Positions 35,351 to 45,918 of a stretch of DNA of 64,000 bases are shown here, in pieces; the first letter of the stretch is position 1; every line of letters begins with the position of its first letter. Position numbers and translations under genes: made by a program. Location: assembly GCA_037176845.1 (NCBI GenBank), contig JAYKXP010000011.1, positions 434,001 through 498,000 on the forward strand, read 5' to 3'. The notes beneath the pieces are model-generated. The model ran no database searches. It was given only the letters and a program-made list of their open reading frames with translations, and was not told where the DNA came from. The DNA is from Paramarasmius palmivorus (lineage: Eukaryota; Basidiomycota; Agaricomycetes; Agaricales; Marasmiaceae).

Positions 35351-37245
35351 ATGCGTCCGAGCTCTCCAAGCAAGAAACAGAAGCACACTCTACCTTCAGC
35401 ATTATCCCAGAGGTTTAAACAGTTACCTACAACTACCGCCATCGGTATTGGCATATTCATCGGTCTCTTTATTGGCAAACTATTCTCGTGGCCGTGGAGT
35501 TTTGGCGAGGTTTGTCTACACTTGTCTTGACGATGTTCATCGAGACTAACCTGGAACACTTAGACCACGACACCTGCATGGCGTTCATCCCACACACCCG
35601 CTACTCAGCGCGCACATAGTCGACATCCAATGGATATCCCGAATATCGACCAGCGGTTCCGCGTTCTGGAGCTGCTGACAACGCTAACACCACACTACAC
35701 ACGCGAGTGTGGTGCTCGCGATAAAGTACAGCCTCTTTATACCGAACAAGCTCTGGAACGCTACAAACCTCTCTTTGGGAAACGTGGTGTCCCCAAATCC
35801 ACCTGGTGGGATGCTTTGGGTCTCGGTTTCTCGCATGAACATGCCGAAGCCAAGCAGAACCAGGTTGTCCCAGGCGAACACAAATACTTCTTTGCTATCA
35901 ACTTGTACAACTCCTTCGACATTATCCCTGATCTCTTCGCCACTCTTTTCCGTCTCGCCGCCATTCTAGGCCCTCAGAATATCTACGTCTCGATATACGA
36001 AAACGGTTCAACCGATCAGACAAAAGCTCTGTTACGGATATTTGACTCCTTAACTCGCTCGGTCGGTTTACGTGTAACTATCCGAACATCCATGCGTACC
36101 CGAGGAGCTTTCAACCACCGTATCGAATACCTCGCCGAAGTGCGAAATGCCGCCTTTCTACCCCTTCACGAGCTTCGAGATGCCGAGGGAGAGATCTTCG
36201 ACACCATCATTTTCATGAACGATATCCTTCCTTGCGTTGACGATATCCTCGAGTTGATATATCAATCGAGGTTGAACAATGCTGGGATTACATGTGCGGC
36301 TGATTACATGTATCATAGTGAGCTGCAAACTCCGGTGTTTTATGATAATTGGGTAGCGAGGGATGTCAATGGAACGGCGTTGGAGAATGCACCATTTGAG
36401 ATGATCTTTCATCACCCGGAGAGCAGTGCGAGGTTTCAGGTAGGCTTGTGCTATGTCATTGGTTTTCGGTTTACTGACCAGACGCTTGCTAGGCTCATCT
36501 ACCGATACAGGTACAGTCGTGCTGGAATGGCATTGCGGTGCTAGATCCAGCACCGTTCTATGAACCACCGCATGTAAGAGTTAGGTTCAGGATGGCGCGC
36601 ATTACTGAAGGCGAATGTTCTGCTAGTGAGTATGCCTGCTACGTCACGTGACATGTGCTGACATGTATCCTTAGGTGAATGTAGCTTGATATGCAATGAC
36701 TACTGGGAAGCAGGCTATGGTCGTATCATGATGATTCCAAGAGTAAAGCTGGCGTATGACCGAGTACGTTGTCATCCATTGCAATTGTCGATCAGTGTTG
36801 CTGATCTTCTAACAGAAAGTGTACGAGATTATACATCCCCAGCGCCGGAATCTTACCTCTATCAGAGGTTATAAGAGACTGGGAGGCGTTCCCGACGAGA
36901 GAATGAAGGATCCTCAAGATAGAGCTTGGTTTGGTCCGCATGATCGGTGAGTTGTCTCTCTTTTGCAGGTAGCAAAAGTTGAGAAGGCCTTGCCCAGGTT
37001 ATTCACAGAGGAAGAGAGCGTGCCTCTTGATTTCGTCGGTGGACCTAGTCATGGTATGTCCTTCTATGTTTTCTCCAGAAGTTTAGAGATTGACGTCTTC
37101 GTGAAATGTAGTATGGTGTTGGGGCTGGGACGGTGCTGGAGATCTCGAAGGACCTGATGTCGACCCCATCTGGGAAGCAACCCCGAACAAGACGAGGACG
37201 GCTAACGCTGTGAAGATTAGGCACGAGAGGGGGTTTGAGTTATGA
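35351..37245 (+). CDS. CAP59-type (CAP59_mtransfer) glycosyltransferase
   Basis: Type II Golgi protein of the family of cryptococcal Cap59/Cap60 and Cmt1 alpha-1,3-mannosyltransferases. Exons: 35351-35509, 35564-36439, 36511-36625, 36675-36763, 36816-36946, 36998-37053, 37112-37245 (519 aa). A membrane anchor lies at about residues 28-48 (TTAIGIGIFIGLFIGKLF). Conserved-looking segments are KYFFAINLYNSFDIIPDL, ENGSTDQT, EYLAEVRNAA, IIFMNDILPC, ITCAADYMY, FYDNWVARD, QSCWNGIAVLD, CSLICNDYW and a C-terminal VWCWGWDGAGDLEGPDVDP. The exon 5/6 junction is ambiguous: the obvious acceptor at about 36969 breaks the frame, so I used CCCAG at 36997, which keeps it open. In yeasts such genes build capsule glucuronoxylomannan; in mushrooms the product is unknown. 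Confidence 0.85.
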
Positions 37246-37708
37246 TTATGGGCTCCTGGGCGCAGTGAGTGTTGACGTTGCAGTAGAACATATTGCAGTC
37301 GGCTCTGGAGGAAGCAGAATAGAAGGAAGGAAGCCACGCCGACAAGACCGACCCATTCAATTGGGCCGACGTTCGCAACACAAAGTGTTTTCTAGCACCG
37401 GAACGTATCATTATTTTTATCATCTTGGGACTCTTGTTGCATGTTTTTACCATCATTGAAAAGTATTACTCATGGACTAGCAGGTGTAATATGCGCCTAC
37501 GTGTAGTTGGATGTTCCGTATACCTAGTGTTGAATATACCGTCTTTAGACCATTCCTAGCATGTCCCACAGAGGGCCGAGATAGAGAAGTCATGTCGGCG
37601 GAATGTCAGGCAGTTGGGATCAAGTCTTTGACAATCAAAGTTCGAGACTATCGACCCACTACAACGTGGCGGGCGGATAGAAAACATGATAGGGGCTGGT
37701 TCTCTTCC
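37246..37708. other. Intergenic
   Basis: Sequence between the CAP59-like gene and the inverted-repeat element. Nothing supported. Confidence 0.45.
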
Positions 37709-38416
37709 TTACATACAGTCATTGGCGCCTCCTTTTGGCGCGGTACTTCCTTTTGTCGTTGGACTTGTATGGCCTGTATTGCCTCTTGCATGCCTCAACT
37801 TGGGTATAGATTTGTTCTTATATATCGAGTCTACCTTCTGTCAAGAGCTACAGGAATTAGGGTGTTATACACTATATCTAGACTTGATTTATGTGCCAAA
37901 GTCGGTCAAAATGCACAGTTTTGAAGCCCTGAAGCAGGATTTTGTTCCTGATTTTTCTCCGTAGCCTGCATTGCATATGACAAGTGTTATCAACTGCTCT
38001 TTATATTTTTTAGGGGGCTCAGCAGTGCATAAATCCAGATAGTTTTCTGAAGCCATTTTTCCTGGTCACATCACGCCTACCATATGGGGGAGCTGGTGGA
38101 GTACATTCGGCGCATTGAGCAATACAGGTGTCATTGCCGACGGCGATCACGGACTAGGTACCTCTCGATTTGGAAGTCACACGGCGTGTGACTCGCACCA
38201 AAAGGACTCGGTTTTGTCTTTGATAACGAATTATTGCAATGATTATCCAGTGCACCTTCCAAATTACATTCGATAGGATAGATACTTTTTTTATCATGTA
38301 TTTATACCCCTTAGCTATCACACAGTCAAATTTCAGCTTGATTTGCACTGGAATGAGCACCCTACAAGTGCGTCAAAAATTGGTCTCCAAAAGGAGGCGC
38401 CAATGACTGTATGTAC
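37709..38416. mobile_element. TA-flanked inverted-repeat element, about 0.7 kb
   Basis: A 29-bp perfect inverted repeat bounds this stretch: 37710-37738 (starting TACATACAGTCATTGGCG) and its reverse complement at 38387-38415. Counting the outer TA on each side as a target duplication, the terminal repeats begin CATACAGTCATTGG. TA target duplication and this repeat length fit a non-autonomous Tc1/mariner-type element. The interior has one open frame (to 37964) that overruns the left end and matches no transposase I recognise. Confidence 0.75.
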
Positions 38417-38679
38417 CATTGCTCGACCTTCTTAGCATTGTTTATGCGGCGCCGAAGCGAAGATCATCAGTGTCACCAATGCTTTTGGCATGACGTCTGA
38501 TCGATAGTAGATCTCGGCGGAGGGATCTATGAAAATTTACAAGGAGAGCCATTCGTATACATCAAAATCAATAGGCGTAGGCATCGCGACGTTAATAATA
38601 TTCAAACCCCTTGGTCACTGTCCCGGGGGGATTTCTGCGACAATGCAGGCTGTGAGCGAGGATGACATCTGTCCAAATA

Positions 38680-40099
38680 TCAAGAACCACTCACCCCGAA
38701 TCTTTCCAGCGGGATTGGATCAGTCCAGACAGACTCCTGGACATCCAAACGTATGGCGGGTCCTGTGATGCTGGTTTGACCTCTGTTGCTCCATGCTACA
38801 GCTCCCTTGGAGTCTGCCGTCGAATCGCTCCCTCGTCCACCATGAATACGTACTCGACTATTAAAAACAACTAACAGCGAATTCGAGTAGAATTTGGCGA
38901 GTGCCAACGCGGGAGTAATGTGGTAGTCCTCTGCAGGGAAGGCAAGGAACAAGGCCAGATCGATGATAGCAACAGCCGCTGCGCTCGTTTGTAAGCAATT
39001 TAACTAGGGAGGTAGCTTTGTAGGACTCGGACGAACCGGTGAGACTGCCTGTTTCCATAGTAAGTCGAATTAGACGCTTGACGAGATCTTGCGTCTCCTG
39101 AAAACCGGTATCATACCGCGAAAGCTGATGGAACGAATTAGCATTGCAAGAGGTGAAATTGGGACTGCCACGCGTGTACGTACGATGTAAGTCATAGAGA
39201 CGGCTATGGTAATATCAACGGCTGCGCTTCCTCCTGAATGAGTAGAGCCATTTAGCACGTTATTTTCTCATGATCAGGTCTCAGCTAACCTAGCCAGATC
39301 TTAAAGAAATCTCGTTTATAACGGGAATTCCAGGAGGTTGTTTATCGGACTTACGCATCCAGCAATAAAACAGCGTTCTCTCAACAAGGCGAATGAATTC
39401 GCTATTTTTGCGAGAATCCCGGCTGCTGTGGCACCTGCGAACTGTGTCAAGGCCATCTGGAACGACGTCAGCTCCAATTCGAGAGCTACGACAACTACTT
39501 ACAAACAACACAACCCCAGCCAGGGCCTTGGATCTCGACAGTAAATGGATCCTGTACGCAAAATACACTTGGACACAAAAAGCCACTGTTGGGCGTGGTC
39601 ATCAGATCTCGCGAATCGTGGAGGTACTGTAGATAGGAATGCACACCTAGGCCGTCAACGATACAACAGTCAAACCAAATGAGGTGGATCTTGTCGAGAG
39701 CCTCTACGTTCGCGAATCCGTACGCAAACTGCTGGAATGCATCATATGTGATCATGATGGTTTGCATAGTCTCCACAAGGAATATTCCATAGACCAGGTA
39801 TTGGAAGACTTTACGGTCGTTCGGGAAAGCCGTATAGTATATGTCTGGGACATCAGAGTCAGATTCATTTGCGACACATCCATGGGGCACCTACAAGTCT
39901 GAACCGCGAGCACTCCGTACAATCCATAGTTGAACAGATAGCCCAGAAGCTGGTGGATGATTAGTATCTCGCTGAAAGCGAAACGCCGGTAGCCTTACCA
40001 AAGGACCGGTGCTATCGAGAGTTGAATTAGCATAAATATCTCCTATTATCCTATCAAGGGAACTTACACGTTCGAAAGGTCGGGCGGCGCAGAGGACAT
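38680..40099 (-). CDS. DUF6534-type membrane protein (copy D)
   Basis: Ten exons: 40099-40068, 40011-39999, 39949-39895, 39844-39647, 39585-39503, 39456-39355, 39299-39290 (10 nt), 39233-39184, 39124-39037, 38978-38680 (309 aa). It begins MSSAPPDLSNVTGPL, then LLGYLFNYGLYGVLAVQTY. The block FPNDRKVFQYLVYGIFLVE replaces the LVYGLYALE of copies B and C. The 60-nt exon 7 of the other copies is here split 10+50 by an extra 56-bp intron. This is the most diverged copy. Function unknown. Confidence 0.82.
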
Positions 40100-42887
40100 A
40101 ATGAGGAGAGGATGTCAGAATCATGAAACTCGTTCTTCAGCTAAGTATATGTACATCGCAGGAAATGGGATGGGGCTCCGAATTCCCACAACAAAGCGGG
40201 CAAAGTGAATGAATGATCAAGAACATTGATTGATTTTAGTTTCGGGCCACTGCGAGATCTCCGTGGGCTAGTGTGTTTTAAATTGGATCCAAACGGATGA
40301 TGGTTTCCTTGATGTGGAGTTGGCTGGCAGGAACATGTGGACATTTGGCAGATCTACAGGCAGAGCAAAGCGGACATATGGGAGTGCAGTGTAATCATCG
40401 GGTCGCTGGGCTTCGGAGAGTTGACAGCACAACGCTGGCATAAGTACAAGTGACAAGATGGTTCGAGCAGTCAAGGAAAGACCGTGGGAAGCCACGCCTG
40501 GCAAGCGAAATGCACGTGAGCATCCCCACGTCCCGTGTTTTCCTCCAGCGTTCTACAACCTTCCGTCTTCCGTCCTCTTCGTAGCTCCACCAGCCCTTGA
40601 AACGCCGTCAATTCGCCTCGGAGCAATGATATAACAAGCTTAACTCTGTTACGCTTGTGAGCTTCGATACATAACATCAGGAAAAGAATCAGATGGGCTT
40701 TACTATTTGTATCAAAGATCATTGATTCGTTATAGGCGGACTAGCTCTTGAAACCCGGGAGATTCGCTGTTTTTTCGAAGAAGCATTCGCGTGTTGTCTC
40801 CGAGTGCGAATGATGTACCGGTTCTGGGAAGCAAGCAGGAGATATGCAGATACTGGTAATACTCTTCCCAAGCTTTGATCAATCACTTGTTTCAGAATCA
40901 AAATAGACCAGGTTCATGTTGGGGAAAAGCTGGGCCGTCGGCCTGAATCTCACCCATGCTCATTTGCAGAGGTTACTGTTGCCTCGTATGATTATGTCGT
41001 CGTTACTAGCAAGACGCGGCTGCACATTGTGGTTACTTCGAAGACTGGGAATACCAAAGCTGCGGTAGCAGCCTTGGAAGCGGGAGAAGCTCGACCGACG
41101 AAGATTCAATAGTTATCACTCCCGGGGTGCAGCCGCATTGCGCTATTTCAAGTTCTTGATCTATGATGCCTGCCGTCCAATCAGCTTTGACTGGACCCCA
41201 AATCACACGGATGAAGCTTTTCAACATTATGAACCGTGATGGAGCAAGTCTCGAGGGTCTTTGGTGAGCGGTTAAGGCACTGGTGCTAGGAAGACGTCAA
41301 TGGCATGATGAAAATCGGTTGCTTCGAGAGTTCTTCCCAGTGCAGGGGAAAAGGGGCATTCACGAACCTATCAAGATGATTGCGCAATAGGACCAATCAG
41401 AGCATCCATGAAAATTTTATAGTGAGTCAGTCACACGTTTCCTGTGGGACGCGTTTAAAATCACTGTGCCTAGTTTTCGGCCATCTTCACGTCAATGCAA
41501 GCATCATTGGTTTCGACGTGAACAAAGCGAAGAGGATGCAGTCATGCTTCCCCCGGATACCATCGCAACATGCAAGGTTTATTTCAAGGTCATGAAATAC
41601 TGCCGACTGATGTACCAACTAGTTTTGTGGCTATCCATTTCAGAGCCGCGAAACCATTGCGTTCGGTTATCATCTTGCGCTGCAATCGCATCTTCAACTT
41701 CCAAACTTGGTTGTGCTTCCCAATCCCTTTGGACAAAGGGTAACCCGCTCGTTTGATGCTGTTCTGCTATTCTAAAAGGCAGTCACATTTGGCAGATTAT
41801 TCTCGCACATGACCCATCCGTGAAGGGAGAAGCCACTGTTGAATTAGCTGCGGGAGATGGCGTGTTTCAAAAAGCCTAGGCCAAGAGACTATTGTCGTTT
41901 CTGCGAGTAGGTATACTTGAATGCCTTTCCTGATCCTAATGCTAGTGCTCAGATACATGTTTCGTCGATCTCCAAACGTCGATATGTGTGAGTTGCTAGT
42001 TTTATAGTACAAGTTGAACTGGATTCATTCGGGTCATGATAGTTCATCGTCGCTGAAATGGATAAGCATAGTGTTTTGGACGACTCATGAACTAGGGCCG
42101 GATCAAGGATGTTCCTTTCTTTGAAGTGCTAAAACACTTTGTAGCACCAACAGCGTCAAGGGGCTCTGGAAGAGATTGTTATTCCCGTAACAGCTAGGAA
42201 CATTGAGGGCCAGGAACCGACTGTAAATGTTCAAGAAGGATGTCCAAAATGACTAGATAACATTGCTATGATTGAGAATTCAACTTCAAGTGCATGCCAG
42301 GTATACGTTCCTTAGGTTCAGCGACGATTCTCCGGGAATAAGGGATAATCACCGCCCATAGACGATTTATCACGCATGGTCATTTTTGCTCATCCTACCT
42401 CCTATGGTTCTATGATCAGTTATAACTTAAATTTGTGGTGATCAGTTTGTCATTGACTAACTTAGGTATGTTGAGTGTTTTTCTGACACAGTTTTATGCA
42501 GCTATGTTGCCACAGCAAACACTGGACTTCTGAACCGCTTTGAGAATTTGAACGACTTGCCTGTTTTCCTGTTTACATTATTGGACCTATGTAGAAGATA
42601 CTGGTATTATCGGCCTCCGTGAGTACATACAGCACTCGTCGCTAGTTGCGCCTCAGGTTCAACGATGACAGTGGCGGAGTGAGGTATCTCGGAACGGTAA
42701 GCCGGCCGGCTTCAGTTAATTGGGGCCGGAAGTCGTGGGAAATGGAAATCGGGCAAACGTGGTTGGTCGCTGCCTTTCGCGACGAGCAGGCTTGTAAATT
42801 CTCCTTCCTCATCCTCTGCGGGCTACAGGCCCTCCTCTCCCCATTTTTCCTTTATTTTCCTGATATTTTCCACATTTCCTTTCTCTC
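40100..42887. other. Gene-poor region, 2.8 kb
   Basis: No intact gene. Short open pieces with coding character occur at about 40925-41110 (ASYDYVVVTSKTRLHIVV) and 42150-42260 (LEEIVIPVTARNIEGQEPTV). They are separated by non-coding sequence and stops, so remnants of decayed genes are likely. The family is not secure. Confidence 0.4.
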
Positions 42888-45679
42888 ATGCTGCGGATTG
42901 TAACGGTCGCGTCGCGACCTTCATCGACGGGTCTACTCGGAAAAGCTGTCGCCTCACAATGTTCGTCGTCGAATGGTCTGTATCCTGATTTTCTTCGCCA
43001 GTCTCAGTCCTAATACGCTCTACTGTATCAAGGTCGAAGAACAATAGCGTCAACATCCGCAAGACAGGCCGATATAACATTAACAGTGGACGGGAAGGAA
43101 GTGACGGTACCACAGGGTGCGGTAGACTTGAGCTGTCGGGAGGTTTTCGTGGACTAAAAGTGATGATTTGGATAGGCTCGGCCCTCATTCAAGCCTGTGA
43201 AGCTGCTGGAGCAACCATTCCGCGGTGAGCCTAGTTCGGAGTTCTGAACACTATTCGTGTGCTCACTACGTCTTCGGACAGGTTTTGCTATCACGACAGG
43301 TACGAATATACCTCACAAATTACTCGAATTCTTCTCTGACAGCTTCTTACTGCAAGACTTGCCATCGCCGGTAACTGTCGGTGAGTAGCCTCTACTTCCG
43401 TTCGGGTCCCCGTCTCACTCTTTTTTCAGTATGTGTTTGGTCGAAGTTGAGAGGTCTCCCAAGCCGGTAGCGTCATGGTTCGTCTACCGCAATATCACCT
43501 CCTGTCACCATTCTGATCTTTTGACGCCAGTGCCATGCCTGCTATGCCTGGATCAAAAGTTTTCACAAATACCCCTCTAGTTCACGAAGCTCGGTGAGCA
43601 ACGCTTGCCTTCCTTTCTTTTCACGGAACACTGATACCAGACCTTGCAATCCAGAGAAGGTGTCATGGAGTTCCTCCTCGCCAACCATCCTCTTGACTGC
43701 CCCATATGTGACCAAGGTGGAGAATGTGACCTCCAAGACCAGTCGATGCGCTATGGCTCTGACCGCACACGGTTCCACGAAATAACTGGCAAGCGTGCCG
43801 TCGAGAACAAGGACCTAGGACCTCTCGTGAAGACCTCCATGAACCGCTGCATTCAATGCACACGTTGCGTTCGTTTCGCCAACGAAGTTGCTGGTGTCGA
43901 AGAGCTTGGTACAACCGGTCGTGGTAATGATATGCAGATTGGCATGTATGTTGAGAAGACGATGGATTCGGAGCTATCTGGAAACATTGTGGATCTCTGC
44001 CCGGTCGGTGCATTGACAAGCAAGCCGTACGCATTCACTGCTCGACCATGGGAGCTGAAGAACACCGAGTCTGTTGACGTATTGGATGCCGTCGGTTCGA
44101 ATATCCGTATCGACTCTCGGGGCGTTCAGGTTATGCGCATTCAACCACGTACAAACGACGACGTTAACGAAGAATGGATCAGTGACAAGACCCGTTATGC
44201 TTATGACGGCTTACGGTTCCAGCGACTCACACACCCACTTGTCAAGGAGGGTGACCGGTTCGTTGCCGCGACCTGGGAAGAGGCTCTTGAGGCTGTTGCG
44301 CAAGGTCTTGCACGATCTGGAGCAAAGGACAACGAGATCCAGGCTGTCGCCGGCCACTTGGCTGATACCGAGTCATTGGTTGCCTTGAAGGACCTCGTCA
44401 ACCGATTAGGTTCAGACAACCTCACCCTCGACCAGACCGGTGGTAACGCAGCGCCTGTTCACGGCGTCGATGTTAGGTCGAACTATCTTTTCAACTCCAC
44501 TATTCCTGGTGTTGAGGAGGCCGATGCCATCCTCCTCGTTGGTACCAACCCTCGACACGAAGCAGCTGTCCTTAACTCCCGTATACGGAAGAGCTGGCTT
44601 CATAGTGGCCTGGAAGTTGGTCTCATCGGTGAACGTGCGGATACCACCTACGGATATGACTACCTTGGCGCTGATGCAAAGGCGTTGTCGGATTTCATCT
44701 CTGGAAAGAGTGAATTTGCGAAGAAGTTCAAGGCTGCCAAGAAGCCTTTGATCATTGTTGGGAGTGCACTTGCGGAACACCCTGATGGTGCTGCTGTCTA
44801 CAACGAGCTTTCACGGTATGTGGAGCTCAACAAACAGACATTGGTGACACCAGATTGGAATGGATTTAGCGTTTTACAACGAGTAAGTAGTGTGTCCCCT
44901 CGTCTCCTGTTCGGTGCTCATTTGTATCACAGATTGCATCACGGCCAGCAGCCTACGATGCCGGCTTCGTTCCCTCAAAGAAGGCGGCTGCTACTAAACC
45001 CAAATTCGTCTACCTCCTGAACGCTGATGAAGTTGATCCCAAGTCCATTCCTCAAGACGCTTTCGTTGTATACCAGGGACACCATGGTGACCTTGGAGCA
45101 CAATTGGCCGATGTTGTTCTCCCCGGTGCTGCATACACGGAGAAGTCGACAACATGGATAAACACCGAAGGTCGTTCACAATTAGGACGAGCAGCTGTTC
45201 CTCCTCCTGGCGCTTCCCGTGAAGACTGGAAGATCATCCGGTAAAGCTGAAATATGTGTACTGGTCTCAGTCTGCTGACATCGTCTCTTTGTAGCGCCAT
45301 TTCAGAAATCGTTGGCTCACCTCTTCCCTATGATGACGTTCTCTCTCTTCGGGATCGTATGTGGGAAATCTCACCGACATTGGTGCGATACGACATCACA
45401 GAGAAGACGTCGCCTGAGGTTGCTCTTGTCGGCCTCAAAGCATTGGCAAAGAAGACCTCTGGAAGCAAGATCTTAGGAGAAGCCTTCAAAAGACCGATAG
45501 CTAACTTCTACCAAACCGACCCTATCTCAAGAGCGTAAGCCTCATTTATTCTTTCAAGGACCGATCTCTCAATTTTGTTCCATTCTAGTTCGGTCACAAT
45601 GGCTCAGTGTACACGAGCGTTTACGAAGGGTGAAAACTATGGATTTAGTGAAAGTAAAGCAGAGGCAGCTTTCGCGTGA
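42888..45679 (+). CDS. NDUFS1: NADH:ubiquinone oxidoreductase 75-78 kDa subunit (complex I)
   Basis: Mitochondrial complex I N-module subunit carrying three Fe-S clusters. Eleven exons: 42888-42975, 43033-43116, 43176-43224, 43282-43299, 43357-43380, 43430-43477, 43531-43593, 43655-44882, 44933-45240, 45295-45534, 45589-45679 (746 aa, normal length). The N-terminus [20 protein letters not shown] is a basic, acid-poor matrix presequence. The ferredoxin-like domain has [12 protein letters not shown] start, RFCYHD, and [32 protein letters not shown] supplies further ligands and [13 protein letters not shown] the 4Fe-4S ligands. The molybdopterin-like domain follows. The 5' half has very short exons (18 and 24 nt). 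It ends in [15 protein letters not shown]. Confidence 0.96.
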
Positions 45680-45918
45680 TTCGGATGTCGTGTACTTAGA
45701 ATTTCAATGGTTAAAATATTTTCTCTTTACTCTACGTTGCAAAAGATCTGTACATACTCGAACTCTCAAAGAAGTTCATTGGATTTCACAGCGATCAAGC
45801 ATGCGCGTACGCTTACGACGCCAGCTTGACGACGCGCTTGCACTAAGGACAAGATCATTCACGCTTTGTTCTCTACGACCACAGTCGTTTCCTGCCTTCA
45901 TCCTTTCCTTTTTAGACG

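Noticed and set aside
37686..37964. 92-codon hydrophobic frame as a gene.
   Set aside because: It crosses the left terminal repeat of the inverted-repeat element and has no homology I recognise.
43563..44425. Several minus-strand frames opposite the complex I gene.
   Set aside because: They are shadows of the highly conserved plus-strand exons.
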